A DNA stretch of 55,441 nucleotides, taken from NCBI RefSeq assembly GCF_000332035.1, contig NZ_ALVY01000215.1, positions 1 through 55,441 of the forward strand, read 5' to 3'. The notes beneath the pieces are model-generated. The model ran no database searches. It had not been told where the DNA came from and was given only the letters and a program-made list of their open reading frames with translations. Every line of letters starts with the position of its first letter. The first letter of the stretch is position 1. Positions 8,889 through 18,007 of the stretch are shown piece after piece. The DNA is from Gloeocapsa sp. PCC 73106. GTDB lineage: Bacteria; Cyanobacteriota; Cyanobacteriia; Cyanobacteriales; Gloeocapsaceae. Made by a program: the position numbers and the translations under genes.

Positions 8889-9136
8889 GTTTTTGAGTAT
8901 TTTCTATACGTCCTTCCTACAAATTTATGTTTAATTTTTAACCACACATCATGGTCTATTTCATCTGCTAGGGTAGAGGCTTGATCTTGTGCTAGATTAC
9001 TGCGCTTTCTAATTGTCTCTAACTCAAGGTATTCTAAAAATTTAGTCAGGCTTGCTTGATCAAGAATATTTTTATTGAATTTGATAATAATGTCTTGGTT
9101 ATCGACTGTAATATTATAATATGAATCTTTCGGCAT
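8882..9136 (-). CDS. Antitoxin-like small protein (orphan)
   Basis: An 84-residue soluble protein. It resembles small cyanobacterial proteins annotated as antitoxin partners of PIN-type toxins, with a beta-rich start (YYNITVDNQDIIIKF) and a helical DQAS...EIDHDVW segment. I do not recognise a named family with certainty. In the usual arrangement a toxin follows directly. Here the next gene downstream on this strand converges and overlaps by 7 bases, so the gene looks orphaned. It is divergent from mazEF. Confidence 0.5.
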   Translation of the reverse strand: MPKDSYYNITVDNQDIIIKFNKNILDQASLTKFLEYLELETIRKRSNLAQDQASTLADEIDHDVWLKIKHKFVGRTYRKYSKTQ

Positions 9137-9234
9137 AATCTTCGTTTACAACTTTCCAGGCTAAGTCTACGCATTTTTGAGAGCTATAACAATTATTATA
9201 AAGATTTCTTTAGCCCTGGTGGGTAGAGGTAATT

Positions 9235-9257
9235 TATAATATTAGACATCGTATAAT
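9235..9257 (+). promoter_or_regulatory. Putative mazEF promoter boxes
   Basis: Two TATAAT hexamers lie at 9235-9240 and 9252-9257, 22-45 bases ahead of the mazE ATG. They are in the gap between the divergent orphan antitoxin-like gene and mazEF. A clear -35 box is not evident. Confidence 0.4.
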
Positions 9258-9278
9258 TAAGTGACCAAAACTCGTGGT

Positions 9279-9530
9279 ATGGATATTGAATTAAAAAAAT
9301 GGGGAAACAGTATCGGCTTGCGAATTCCGATAAAAATCGCTCAAAGCTTTGGAATTGATGAGAACTCAATTGTTGAACTAACCTTGGCAAAAGATGCTCT
9401 AGTGATTACAAAGAAAAAAAATGCCTTAACCCTCGATGAAATACTGGCAAGTATTCCTAATGACTTTCAGTATCCTCTTGATGTGCAAGATTTTGTAGAA
9501 AGTGAACCACTAGGTATTGAAATGATTTAA
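9279..9530 (+). CDS. mazE: MazE-type AbrB-fold antitoxin
   Basis: An 83-residue protein. The N-terminal swapped-hairpin DNA-binding domain is typical of MazE (IELKKWGNSIGLRIPIKIAQ, residues 3-22). The C-terminal tail is acidic and probably binds and blocks the toxin. The ATG at 9279 was chosen over an upstream GTG because the domain begins at once after it. The toxin gene starts 14 bases after its stop. The MazE-toxin complex normally represses its own promoter. Confidence 0.88.
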   Translation: MDIELKKWGNSIGLRIPIKIAQSFGIDENSIVELTLAKDALVITKKKNALTLDEILASIPNDFQYPLDVQDFVESEPLGIEMI

Positions 9531-9544
9531 GCGGTGCATTCTGT

Positions 9545-9883
9545 ATGAACATTCAAAGAGGCGAGGTTCTCAGAATTAATTTAAACCCAACCAGTGGCAG
9601 AGAGCAGTCGGGAAATGCTCGTCCGTGTGTCGTAATTAGTCATACTAAATTTAATTTAGCTCGCAAAGGAATCGTTGTAGTAACCCCTATAACAAGCACA
9701 ATCAACCCAAAAATTCTGATGATGATTCCTATTCCCTCTGAATTTAAAGTTTATGGCTCTGTGATCGCAGAACAAGTAAGAACACTTGATCTCAATACAC
9801 GATGGTGGAACACAACGGGAGAAGTGCTGCCAGAAGAGTTTGTAGATTACGTTGTCAATACGTTTAGAACCATTATCGGGTAA
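9545..9883 (+). CDS. mazF: MazF/PemK-type endoribonuclease toxin
   Basis: A 112-residue toxin of the MazF family, which cuts mRNA at short sequence sites. Family marks are RGEVLRINLNPTSGREQSG near the start, RPCVVIS at about residues 26-32, and the SVIAEQVRTLD segment near 77. Length is normal and nothing looks broken, so the pair with mazE should be active. It forms a two-gene operon with mazE. Confidence 0.92.
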   Translation: MNIQRGEVLRINLNPTSGREQSGNARPCVVISHTKFNLARKGIVVVTPITSTINPKILMMIPIPSEFKVYGSVIAEQVRTLDLNTRWWNTTGEVLPEEFVDYVVNTFRTIIG

Positions 9884-9969
9884 GGAAAATGATAAGCGTC
9901 TACCTTTACCCTTCTTTGGTGCGCCCCGCGCTATAGCAGTAACAAATTAAAGTTAAGACAAGTTAAACT

Positions 9970-11298
9970 TTAGAAAATTAACCCAGTTAAGGCTGTTTGT
10001 AAATCTTGAGTCAGATTGAGTATACCCTGACGCCGACTAGTTTGATATTTGGATAAGCGATCGCTCACAGAAATAGGTTCTCCTACCCTCATCTCTACTC
10101 TCTGTTTACCCAATTTTGGTCTTTGAAACGGATTCCCATTTTTAATCCTAGTCACCACATCCGACATGAGCAGTAAGGTTTCAGCAAAACGTTCTACGGT
10201 AGGCTTTTCTTTGACATAATGTCCTGTTACCGCTACAAAAGTCTCTGCTAGTCTCATGTGCCACATTCTCAGGTTTGCTTCTTCTGCTACTAAATCGGCT
10301 AATCCCAATTCAACAGCTGAAAGTTTTTCTTTCTCCCTCAATTCCTCCCGGTAAATATAATCCCATCCCGCTTGTTCTAAACGACGACAGCGATCAGTCA
10401 AACTTCCTTTAGCTTCTATAGCAAAATAGCTCTCAGCAACTCCTAAAGCAACATCTAACAGTTGGGGTAACTTAGCCTCTAAACTATCTTCTGTGGCTTG
10501 AAATTGCTGATGATAAAACTTGTGATAAAAATTTTCCATAATCTCTAATAGGTATAATCCTAAATTGTAAAGTCTCTGATAAAGTTCCTCTGTTGTGGGG
10601 TTCTCTTGGGCTGTTACGACTAAGCCACAATCCTGTTCGAGTCGACTCAATAGAGAAGCGATCGCCTCCCAAGGAGGATCTTCGTAATAATATTGAATAC
10701 CAATTGGTACTACTAAAACTTTTTCTTTTCTTTGGGCTTTGGCGATATCTTCAGCACACCAAAAGCTCAACTGAGGAATCCCTGGTTCCAAAGGACTAAT
10801 CAGCTCATTATGACCGTTGGTAGCACCTTCTGGTGCAGCAGCTAGGGGGAATTGACCGTCTAAAAAAAGTTGGCGCGCTGAACGCAACCCCGCCCAGTCC
10901 ATCTTACCCCGTTGAATCGAAGTCCCGCCCAAATTAGCGTAAAGCCATCCTACCCAAGCCCCCGCCCATAGAGGAATACCTCGGTCGTAGATAGAGTGGA
11001 AGTGAGCTAAATCCCTAGATGTTTTTAGCTTTGGGGCGACTAGTTTCCAGATGAGATAAGCCATACAATAAGGGTCGTTGGTTTGAGGATGGCGAAAAGC
11101 CATTAAGAAGCGCACCTCATTGCGTTCAAACTCTTGATAAATATTGACCAGGGTTTCCACTCCAGTGGCTTCAATTTTGGTGATATTGGTTTGGAATTTC
11201 AGCCACCAGGGGAGTACAGTTTGTAGACTTTTGACCACCAAGGGATTAAAAGAGGGGGGTATAAATTCTAAAGGTGGTTGAGCGTAATTAGTAGACAT
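9970..11298 (-). CDS. PlsC-type 1-acyl-glycerol-3-phosphate acyltransferase
   Basis: A 442-residue acyltransferase. The catalytic HX4D motif is H70-x4-D75 (FRHPQTND), and the substrate-binding EGAT motif lies in AAAPEGATNGHNE near residue 158. The family moves an acyl chain to lysophosphatidate or a similar glycerolipid at the membrane. The protein is longer than PlsC (about 240 residues); its C-terminal half is helical and not recognised. A small decayed copy of its C-terminus is found at 7768-7838. Which lipid it acylates is not clear. Confidence 0.85.
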   Translation of the reverse strand: MSTNYAQPPLEFIPPSFNPLVVKSLQTVLPWWLKFQTNITKIEATGVETLVNIYQEFERNEVRFLMAFRHPQTNDPYCMAYLIWKLVAPKLKTSRDLAHFHSIYDRGIPLWAGAWVGWLYANLGGTSIQRGKMDWAGLRSARQLFLDGQFPLAAAPEGATNGHNELISPLEPGIPQLSFWCAEDIAKAQRKEKVLVVPIGIQYYYEDPPWEAIASLLSRLEQDCGLVVTAQENPTTEELYQRLYNLGLYLLEIMENFYHKFYHQQFQATEDSLEAKLPQLLDVALGVAESYFAIEAKGSLTDRCRRLEQAGWDYIYREELREKEKLSAVELGLADLVAEEANLRMWHMRLAETFVAVTGHYVKEKPTVERFAETLLLMSDVVTRIKNGNPFQRPKLGKQRVEMRVGEPISVSDRLSKYQTSRRQGILNLTQDLQTALTGLIF

Positions 11299-11320
11299 AG
11301 GATTGGATTTGGTTTGCTGT

Positions 11321-11339
11321 CATTTACTTATAATAAATG
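11321..11339. promoter_or_regulatory. Putative vapBC operator with -10 box
   Basis: A perfect inverted repeat, CATTTA-n7-TAAATG, overlaps a TATAAT hexamer at 11329-11334. It lies 36 bases ahead of the vapB ATG. AbrB-type antitoxins commonly bind such palindromes to repress their own operon; binding here is an inference. Confidence 0.45.
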
Positions 11340-11374
11340 GTATAAACTCAAAAATGTGGCAAATTTAAAAAAGT

Positions 11375-11641
11375 ATGGATCACACACCTAAATCAGTAGA
11401 GGTTCGTCTAGATACCCAAGGAAGAATAGTCATTCCTGCAAAGTTAAGACGAATATTGGGGTTAGAGGAAGGCGATCGCTTAGTGGCTAGAGGGGAAGCC
11501 GGACGATTGGTACTGGAAAAGCCAGAAACGGTCAAGCAAAGACTTAAAAGCCGATTTGCGCATCTACCTCAAAATCGCAGTTTGGTAGATGAATTGATTT
11601 TAGAACGTCGTGATGCAGCACAAAAGGAAAAAGCTGAATGA
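11375..11641 (+). CDS. vapB: VapB-type AbrB-fold antitoxin
   Basis: An 88-residue protein. Its N-terminal AbrB/SpoVT domain is clear (VRLDTQGRIVIPAKLRRILG, residues 10-29, then EGDRLVARGE). The C-terminal half is charged and probably wraps the toxin. The stop overlaps the vapC start by 4 bases (ATGA). A palindrome over its promoter fits self-repression. Confidence 0.9.
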   Translation: MDHTPKSVEVRLDTQGRIVIPAKLRRILGLEEGDRLVARGEAGRLVLEKPETVKQRLKSRFAHLPQNRSLVDELILERRDAAQKEKAE

Positions 11642-12018
11642 CTGTAGTTTTAGATGCTTCGGCATTACTGGCCTATTTAAAGGGAGAATCAGGGGAGGAG
11701 ATGGTCGACAACGTACTCTCAGAGTCGGCGATCTCCAGCGTCAACTGGGCGGAAGTTGTCCAGAAGTGTCTAGCCGCAGCAGTTCCAATCGACGGAATGA
11801 TAGATGATTTGCAGTCACTGGGATTAGTAGTAGAGGCTTTCACCATAGAAGACGGGGAAATAACGGGACGACTGTGGGAACAAACTCGAGCCACTGGACT
11901 ATCTCTAGGAGATCGCGCTTGTCTGAGTCTGGGATTGCGCCTAGGGGTTCGCGTTTTAACTTGTGATCGCGCTTGGTCTTCTCTCAACTTATCCTTAAAT
12001 ATCAACATCATTCGGTGA
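11638..12018 (+). CDS. vapC: VapC-type PIN-domain ribonuclease toxin
   Basis: A 126-residue PIN-domain protein. The acidic metal-binding residues are all present: D6 (VLDASALLAYL), E39 (NWAEVVQK), D92 (LSLGDRACLSLG) and D110 (TCDRAW). VapC toxins cut tRNA or rRNA and are blocked by VapB. Translational coupling to vapB is shown by the ATGA overlap. An antisense frame across it is not a gene. Confidence 0.92.
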   Translation: MTVVLDASALLAYLKGESGEEMVDNVLSESAISSVNWAEVVQKCLAAAVPIDGMIDDLQSLGLVVEAFTIEDGEITGRLWEQTRATGLSLGDRACLSLGLRLGVRVLTCDRAWSSLNLSLNINIIR

Positions 12019-12039
12019 AGCGATCCCCAATTTGGAGTT

Positions 12040-12061
12040 AATGTCAGGAAATCTTGACATT
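12040..12061. repeat. Inverted repeat downstream of vapC
   Basis: AATGTCA and TGACATT are perfect 7-base complements around an 8-base loop, 22 bases after the vapC stop. There is no T-run, so it could be an operator of the next gene or a weak stem at the 3' end of the vapBC message. Confidence 0.4.
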
Positions 12062-12142
12062 ACTTTGTCTGAACCCTTGATAAGTTCGTCAAAAGGAAGG
12101 AATTAACTCGAGACCCCCCTTGACCAATTGGGTAAAAATTTT

Positions 12143-12158
12143 GTTACATAAGGTTAAG
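12143..12158 (+). promoter_or_regulatory. HLR1-like element (possible RpaB site)
   Basis: GTTACATAAGGTTAAG has the 6-4-6 layout of the HLR1 direct repeat bound by RpaB. The first half (GTTACA) is perfect and the second (GTTAAG) matches 4 of 6. It lies 129 bases ahead of the DUF4912 gene in a 268-base gap that holds no gene. The imperfect second half makes this tentative. Confidence 0.3.
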
Positions 12159-12286
12159 TGATCCCAAAGATCGCAAAAAATAACATAAGACAATTCAAAA
12201 AATAAAGATAAAAATAGTGCAAAAATTTACTTAACCCTGATTCGAGATCATACCCACTTAGGTTTTAGTACCGGAGACTAAATTTC

Positions 12287-13558
12287 ATGGCCAAAGAACG
12301 TCCCCCTCTAGAGGAGATGACCTTAAGGCAACTCAGAAAAGTTGCCAGCGAATACAACATCTCTCGTTACAGTCGTATGCGCAAGTCGCAATTACTAGCA
12401 GAAATTCAGAAAGTAGGAAAAGAAAAAATTACTCGAATTCCATCACGTATTCAGGAGGAACAACAAGTGGAAGCATCTAAATTTGAACTGGGTCAAGAAG
12501 ATAAGATTGGCGGTCCCCTAGCTTCAGTAGACGAAAATCTTGGTGATTTACCCGGTGGTTATGGCGAAAGTCGTATTGTATTAATGCCTCGAGATCCCCA
12601 GTGGTGCTACGCTTATTGGGATATCCCTAACGAACACAAAGAAGAACTACGTCGTCAAGGTGGACAACAATTAGCAATTCGTCTGTACGACGCAACCGAC
12701 GTGAATCTGGAATACCAAAGCCCCCACAGCGTTCAAGAATACCTCTGTGATGAGTTAGCCAGGGAGTGGTATTTACCGATTCCGGTAAGCGATCGCGGTT
12801 ATGTTGTAGACATTGGTTACCGTTGCGCCGATGGTCGTTGGTTAATTTTAGCTCGTTCTCTACCAATCCACGTCCCTCCGGTATATCCTTCCGACTGGAT
12901 TGAAGATATCTTCATTACCGTCAACTGGGAAGAAGAGTTAAAAGGCCAAACCCTATACGAACTGGTACCACCTAGCAAGCGTCAACCAGAAGTAGAAACA
13001 ACAGGAGGAGTTAGGTCAGATAATCCCCTATACGATCAAATCTTTGGCATGACCAAATCCGCTGAAGCCCAACGTGTAGCTGGTTCTCTCTTTGGCTCGA
13101 TGCAGCACGTTCCTGGTTCTATGGTACCTCAAGAAGTACTCAGTTCCTACATTTTCCCTTCAGGAGTTGGCTTATGGGCTGTACCCACTGTAGCCCTACC
13201 CAATGTTTCCGGATTAACCACTATGTCTGGTGTAGGTATGATGTCCGGAGTGGGCTTCTCCTCTGAAGCGGCCCCCCGTCCTCGTCAATTCTGGCTAGTA
13301 GCAGACGCGGAACTAATTGTTTACGGTGCTACTGAACCCGATGCTACGGTTACCATTGGTGGACGTCCCATTAAACTCAGTCCCGATGGAACCTTCCGTT
13401 TCCAGATGTCTTTCCAAGACGGTTTGATTGACTATCCCATTATGGCGGTAGCAGTAGACGGAGAACAAACCCGTTCTATTCACATGAAATTTAACCGCGA
13501 AACCCCCTCTCGCTACACTAATACCAAAGAAGAAGCAGTAGAAGAGTGGCTGATGTAG
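12287..13558 (+). CDS. DUF4912 protein with SAP/Rho-N-like N-terminus
   Basis: A 423-residue protein. Residues about 5-40 form a Rho-N/SAP-like helical motif (EMTLRQLRKVASEYNISRYS), suggesting nucleic-acid binding. Residues about 95-220 are the DUF4912 domain (VLMPRDPQWCYAYWDIP; IPVSDRGYVVDIGYRC). A Gly-, Met- and Val-rich segment of low complexity follows around 310-330, and a final beta-rich domain (ELIVYGATEPDATVTIGG) resembles an Ig-like fold. The family is common in cyanobacteria; its function is not known to me. The gene ends at a strong terminator. Confidence 0.82.
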   Translation: MAKERPPLEEMTLRQLRKVASEYNISRYSRMRKSQLLAEIQKVGKEKITRIPSRIQEEQQVEASKFELGQEDKIGGPLASVDENLGDLPGGYGESRIVLMPRDPQWCYAYWDIPNEHKEELRRQGGQQLAIRLYDATDVNLEYQSPHSVQEYLCDELAREWYLPIPVSDRGYVVDIGYRCADGRWLILARSLPIHVPPVYPSDWIEDIFITVNWEEELKGQTLYELVPPSKRQPEVETTGGVRSDNPLYDQIFGMTKSAEAQRVAGSLFGSMQHVPGSMVPQEVLSSYIFPSGVGLWAVPTVALPNVSGLTTMSGVGMMSGVGFSSEAAPRPRQFWLVADAELIVYGATEPDATVTIGGRPIKLSPDGTFRFQMSFQDGLIDYPIMAVAVDGEQTRSIHMKFNRETPSRYTNTKEEAVEEWLM

Positions 13559-14806
13559 TTATCTAAGATTAATTAATACCCCTGCTCTTTTTTGGAGTGG
13601 GGGTATTTTTTTAAATCTCTTTTTAACCCCAAAAGCTACACTCAGCAACACAGAAGTTACTATTGTCGAAGGCTCCGGTATAACTTCCCTGGGTTCTAAC
13701 TCAATAATTTCACCCAATCCAGCATTATAGCCATTATTAGCGATATAAATGCTACCACTGTCACTAATAGCTAAACCGGTGGAGAACTGCAATCCATCTA
13801 CAGCAATTCTACTTCTGCTACCATTATTTCCTATGCGCCAAAGACTACCGCTAAAATCTCCTGCTAGAACGTTGCTAGCGTATGCTAAAGCATAGAGATT
13901 ACCATCAGGAGCAAAAGCTAAATCAATCAGATTCGTAAAATTACTAGCGACAACCGATAAGTTTTGACCATCCCAACGGTAGATATCAGCCTCTGCGGGA
14001 GGAAAAGGAAATCCAGTATACTCTACTACATAAATACTGCCATCAGGAGCGATCGCCGATCCCGTGGGTACAGATTGCATCGGAAAAGGATTAGGTAAAC
14101 CAGGAATCGAAGTAGGAACATCAGTTACAGGAAATACCGCAGCTAAATCTATTTGGTTATTTTGATCTATAGTTAATAGAGCATTTGCACCAGCATCTAC
14201 AACATAAGTAGTATTACCGTGAGTTACTAAAGAATAGGGATTACTAACCACATCTCCCCCATCGGAATTATTATCGATTTCGTAAGCGGCTAAATCTGCT
14301 ACAGAAGACCAACTAGGAGAAACGGTTAAATTAATATCAATCAAAGTACCAAAATCAGGTATGTTGAGCACAGGATCGCGTAGATTGGGGTCTCCAGCTA
14401 AGCCAATTATCCCCCGCAAATCGCCCTCAGCATCAAAATAAAGATCATGAATACCACTAGCATCACTGCCATCAGGAAGAGCCAAAGAGGGCAGATTAGT
14501 AATAGGTTTGGTCAAATCCAGAGTATTAGTATCTAAAATCGCGATCGCTCCAGTTGCACCATAGCAGAGTTCTTCACCTTGAGCGCTGGGAGAAGCAATA
14601 CACGGACTAGCGCCTCCCGTTCCCGCTTCAGCGATGTATAATTTACCCTGGGAGTCGATGGTTATACCTCTCGGACTATTTAAACCATCAACTAAAACTT
14701 GTTGCGTGAAACTTTGAGCTTGTACCTGTGTAGCTTGACACAAGCTAGTAAATAAACCAGTAGCTAATACTAGATACCAATTTAGTTTTTTGGGGAAATT
14801 GGTCAT
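13559..14806 (-). CDS. ScyD/ScyE-like beta-propeller protein with PEP-CTERM tail
   Basis: A 415-residue exported protein. A signal peptide covers about residues 1-31 (LATGLFTSLCQATQVQAQ). The body has NHL/SMP-30-like propeller repeats (GLNSPRGITIDSQGKLYIAE; LAFAPDGNLYALAYA) as in the ScyD/ScyE family. The end carries a PEP-CTERM sorting tag: PEP (IPEPS), a hydrophobic helix, then KKRFKK. ScyD/E genes belong to scytonemin clusters, but no other scy gene is here, so scytonemin synthesis should not be inferred. The last residues are encoded by the terminator hairpin shared with the converging DUF4912 gene. Confidence 0.8.
   Translation of the reverse strand: MTNFPKKLNWYLVLATGLFTSLCQATQVQAQSFTQQVLVDGLNSPRGITIDSQGKLYIAEAGTGGASPCIASPSAQGEELCYGATGAIAILDTNTLDLTKPITNLPSLALPDGSDASGIHDLYFDAEGDLRGIIGLAGDPNLRDPVLNIPDFGTLIDINLTVSPSWSSVADLAAYEIDNNSDGGDVVSNPYSLVTHGNTTYVVDAGANALLTIDQNNQIDLAAVFPVTDVPTSIPGLPNPFPMQSVPTGSAIAPDGSIYVVEYTGFPFPPAEADIYRWDGQNLSVVASNFTNLIDLAFAPDGNLYALAYASNVLAGDFSGSLWRIGNNGSRSRIAVDGLQFSTGLAISDSGSIYIANNGYNAGLGEIIELEPREVIPEPSTIVTSVLLSVAFGVKKRFKKIPPLQKRAGVLINLR
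13576..13612 (+). terminator. Terminator of the DUF4912 gene
   Basis: ATACCCCtgCTC pairs with GAGtgGGGGTAT around a short T-rich loop, followed by seven T on the plus strand. It lies inside the 3' end of the converging ScyD/E-like gene. Confidence 0.8.
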
Positions 14807-14901
14807 ATTACTATCTCAGATTTTAAGTGGAAATATTATAATTTAAAAGCCTGCAGTCAAAAATTAAATATTAAAAACGATCGCACTTTGATCCAGGTAC
14901 G

Positions 14902-16899
14902 ATGAAATTATTTCAAGTTCAAGCCCCTTTTACACCTACTGGTGATCAACCCCAAGCGATCGCCCGCATACTTCAGTCTCTAAAACAGGGACATCGCTTT
15001 CAGACTCTTTTGGGTGCTACAGGTACCGGGAAGACATTTTCCATCGCCAAAGTTATCGAAGCGTGGGGAAAAGCGACCTTAGTTTTAGCTCATAACAAAA
15101 CCTTAGCAGCTCAGTTATGCAACGAGTTGAGACAGTTTTTCCCAGAGAACGCCGTAGAGTATTTTATCAGTTACTACGATTACTACCAACCCGAGGCTTA
15201 TATTGCTGTTACCGATACTTATATAGAAAAAACTGCTTCAATCAACGATGAGATTGATATGCTCAGACATTCAGCCACTCGATCACTATTTGAACGTCAA
15301 GACGTGATTGTTGTTGCTTCTATCAGTTGTATCTACGGACTGGGTATCCCCTCAGAATATCTCAAAGCTGCCATTCCTGTGGCCATCGGACAACAGATCG
15401 AAACAAGTCAAATTTTAAGAGACTTAGTTACTGTTCAATACCTGCGCAACGACACCGATTTACGCAGAGGGACTTTTCGTCTTAAGGGAGATATTTTAGA
15501 AATAGTACCCGCTTACGAAGATAGAATCATCCGCATCGAATTTTTTGGGGATGAAATCGAAGCTATTTCTTATTTAGATCCAGTAACCGGTAAAAAACTA
15601 CACAGCTTAGAAAAAATCAACATCTATCCTGCTCGTCACTTTGTCACTCCAGAAGATAGATTGCTCGAAGCTTGTGACAATATCGAAGCTGAATTACAAC
15701 AACAGTTAACCAATTTAGAGTCTACAGGAAAACTAGTAGAAGCACAACGCTTGCGACAACGGACGCGCTACGACATAGAAATGCTAAAAGAGGTTGGCTA
15801 TTGTAGTGGTGTAGAAAACTACTCCCGTCATTTAGCTGGACGTCAAACGAGCGCACCTCCAGAATGCTTGATTGACTATTTTCCCCAAGATTGGCTATTG
15901 GTTGTAGACGAATCTCACGTGAGTGTTCCTCAAATTAGAGGTATGTATAATGGTGATCAATCTCGCAAACGAGTTTTAATTGATCATGGCTTTCGTCTTC
16001 CCAGTGCTGCGGATAACCGTCCGCTTAAAGCCGAAGAATTCTGGGAAAAAGTTAATCAATGTATTTTTGTTTCCGCTACTCCAGGAGATTGGGAAATAGA
16101 GCAGTCAGGTGGAGAAGTTGCTCAGCAGATTATCCGTCCTACTGGCGTATTAGATCCAGAAATTTATGTGAGACCAAGCGAAGGTCAAGTAGACGACTTA
16201 CTCGCTGAAATTAAAGTCAGAGTTAAACTTAAAGAAAGAGTCCTGATTACTACCTTGACTAAACGCATGGCGGAGGATTTAAGCGAATATTTCCAGGAAA
16301 AAGCGATCAAAGTTCAATATTTACACTCAGAAATCCAAGCGATCCAACGGATTGAAATTTTACAAGCTCTCAGAAATGGGGATTTTGATGTCTTAATTGG
16401 GGTCAATTTACTCAGAGAAGGATTAGACTTACCGGAAGTATCCCTCGTCGCTATCTTAGACGCGGATAAAGAAGGCTTTTTGCGCTCTGAGCGCTCCTTG
16501 ATTCAAACTATTGGTAGAGCAGCGCGTCACGTGAGAGGACAAGCTATTCTCTACGCTGATCATCTCACAGAGAGTATGAAGCGAGCGATCGAAGAAACCA
16601 CCAGAAGAAGAGAGGTACAAAAAGCTTATAATCAAAAGTATGGTATTACCCCTCAACCCATAGTTAGAGATTATAGTAATTCCATTTTGACTTTTTTAGA
16701 TATATCCCGCCGTCTCAATGAAACCGGACAACTTAGCGCCGGTTCAGAAATTCCTCAAGTATCCCTCGACCAACTTCCTGATTTGATTGAACAATTGACG
16801 GAAAAAATGCAAATTGCCGCCAAACAATTAGAGTTTGAACGAGCAGGAGAATACCGCGATCAAATTAAACAGCTTCGTCGACAATTACTAGGGAGTTAG
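14902..16899 (+). CDS. uvrB: UvrABC excinuclease subunit B
   Basis: A 665-residue DNA-damage-recognition helicase of nucleotide excision repair. Walker A is GATGTGKT (38-45). The beta-hairpin that probes the DNA is [10 protein letters not shown] near residue 92. Helicase motif VI is in the [10 protein letters not shown] segment. The C-terminal UVR motif that contacts UvrC is [17 protein letters not shown]. Length and motifs are normal. uvrA and uvrC are not in the window. Confidence 0.98.
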   Translation: MKLFQVQAPFTPTGDQPQAIARILQSLKQGHRFQTLLGATGTGKTFSIAKVIEAWGKATLVLAHNKTLAAQLCNELRQFFPENAVEYFISYYDYYQPEAYIAVTDTYIEKTASINDEIDMLRHSATRSLFERQDVIVVASISCIYGLGIPSEYLKAAIPVAIGQQIETSQILRDLVTVQYLRNDTDLRRGTFRLKGDILEIVPAYEDRIIRIEFFGDEIEAISYLDPVTGKKLHSLEKINIYPARHFVTPEDRLLEACDNIEAELQQQLTNLESTGKLVEAQRLRQRTRYDIEMLKEVGYCSGVENYSRHLAGRQTSAPPECLIDYFPQDWLLVVDESHVSVPQIRGMYNGDQSRKRVLIDHGFRLPSAADNRPLKAEEFWEKVNQCIFVSATPGDWEIEQSGGEVAQQIIRPTGVLDPEIYVRPSEGQVDDLLAEIKVRVKLKERVLITTLTKRMAEDLSEYFQEKAIKVQYLHSEIQAIQRIEILQALRNGDFDVLIGVNLLREGLDLPEVSLVAILDADKEGFLRSERSLIQTIGRAARHVRGQAILYADHLTESMKRAIEETTRRREVQKAYNQKYGITPQPIVRDYSNSILTFLDISRRLNETGQLSAGSEIPQVSLDQLPDLIEQLTEKMQIAAKQLEFERAGEYRDQIKQLRRQLLGS

Positions 16900-16947
16900 A
16901 TTTAGGATAAAATAGCGAAATAACCAGATTTTTTGACAATAATAGCT

Positions 16948-17268
16948 ATGAGACCCCAAATTCAATATCTTCAACCCGTGGGAATTTTAGATGGCACAAA
17001 ATCTGAAGAATTTAGACAAGAAATTACCACAATGCTCGCCGAAGGTGCAAAGATTATTGTCATTGATTTTCAACAAGTAACTTTTATGGATAGCTCTGGT
17101 TTAGGCGCTTTAGTTCTTTCTCTAAAAACCTTGCGCTCTGCGGATGTTAAACTGTATCTTTGTTCGATCAATCAACAAGTTAAAATGTTATTTGAGTTGA
17201 CGAGTATGGATCGAGTGTTTGAAATTTTTGCCAATCGTCAAGAATTAGAAGCACAAATTTTAAATTGA
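16948..17268 (+). CDS. STAS-domain anti-sigma-factor-antagonist-like protein
   Basis: A 106-residue single STAS domain like SpoIIAA/RsbV. The phosphorylatable serine loop is MDSSGLGALVL near residues 51-61. Such proteins switch partners with anti-sigma factors or kinases when dephosphorylated. The partner is not in the window. I chose ATG at 16948; a TTG 15 bases upstream gives a longer form. It ends 5 bases from the converging response-regulator gene. Confidence 0.85.
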   Translation: MRPQIQYLQPVGILDGTKSEEFRQEITTMLAEGAKIIVIDFQQVTFMDSSGLGALVLSLKTLRSADVKLYLCSINQQVKMLFELTSMDRVFEIFANRQELEAQILN

Positions 17269-17273
17269 TAGTA

Positions 17274-17966
17274 TTATTCCTTTAAAACATAACCAACGCC
17301 TCTAATGGTGTGAATAATGCGTTTTTGTCCCTGTTTTTCAATTTTTAAACGTAAATAGCGAATATAAACTTCAATAACGTTTGATTCTCCACGAAAATCA
17401 TAACCCCAAACGTTTTCGAGAATTTGATCCCTGGTGAGAATTTCTTTAGGATGAGACATGAGATATTTGAGTAGCTCAAACTCTTTCATGGTTAAATCGA
17501 CGGTTTCACCATGACGCACAAGTTTACGACTACTGAGATCTAAACTCAACTCACCAAAATGTAGTTGTTCGTCGCTAATTTCAGGAGGATCGAGATAAAT
17601 TCGCAAAACCTGCAGAAAATTAGGTGGATAAACCGGTTTAACCAAATAATCATCTGCTCCTGACTCCAAACAAGCGATTCTAGCGGCTAGGGTTTCTTGA
17701 TCAATGAGCATCAAAATCGGAAAATAATAACCCTTATTTCTCAATTGCTGCACCAGAGTTGAACCCTCTTTACCGGTTAAAGCGTGATCGAAAATCAGCA
17801 TTACTGGTTGTAAGAGTTGAACTTGAGTGAAAACTTGTTCCAGGTGGTAGAGAGAAACGGGATTACAGCCTATTTCTTTGAGAGTGTGGCTTGCTAATTG
17901 TGTAAACAGCTCATCAGTTCTCACCAACAGAACATTTTGACTAGCGTTCGAGAGAGGATAAGACAT
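17274..17966 (-). CDS. Atypical OmpR-family response regulator (NblR-like?)
   Basis: A 230-residue protein from the ATG at 17966. The winged-helix output domain is normal (VWGYDFRGESNVIEVYIRYLR). The receiver is atypical: the phosphoacceptor position is kept (D60, LIFDHAL) and the lysine is present (DDYLVKPVYP), but the N-terminal acidic pocket is replaced by VRTDE. Such degenerate receivers are known in NblR and relatives that work without normal phosphorylation. The NblR assignment is a guess; no kinase gene lies beside it. It sits 41 bases from nadK, same strand. Confidence 0.75.
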   Translation of the reverse strand: MSYPLSNASQNVLLVRTDELFTQLASHTLKEIGCNPVSLYHLEQVFTQVQLLQPVMLIFDHALTGKEGSTLVQQLRNKGYYFPILMLIDQETLAARIACLESGADDYLVKPVYPPNFLQVLRIYLDPPEISDEQLHFGELSLDLSSRKLVRHGETVDLTMKEFELLKYLMSHPKEILTRDQILENVWGYDFRGESNVIEVYIRYLRLKIEKQGQKRIIHTIRGVGYVLKE

Positions 17967-18007
17967 AAAAATTAGCAATCAACATAAAAGTTTCTCTAAT
18001 TACCATC

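Noticed and set aside
11610-12011. Other-frame and antisense ORFs over vapC
   Set aside because: The PIN-domain reading has all catalytic residues and is coupled to vapB; the others are shadows.
13559-14806. A scytonemin biosynthesis cluster
   Set aside because: Only a ScyD/E-like propeller is present, and such proteins are widespread without the pathway.
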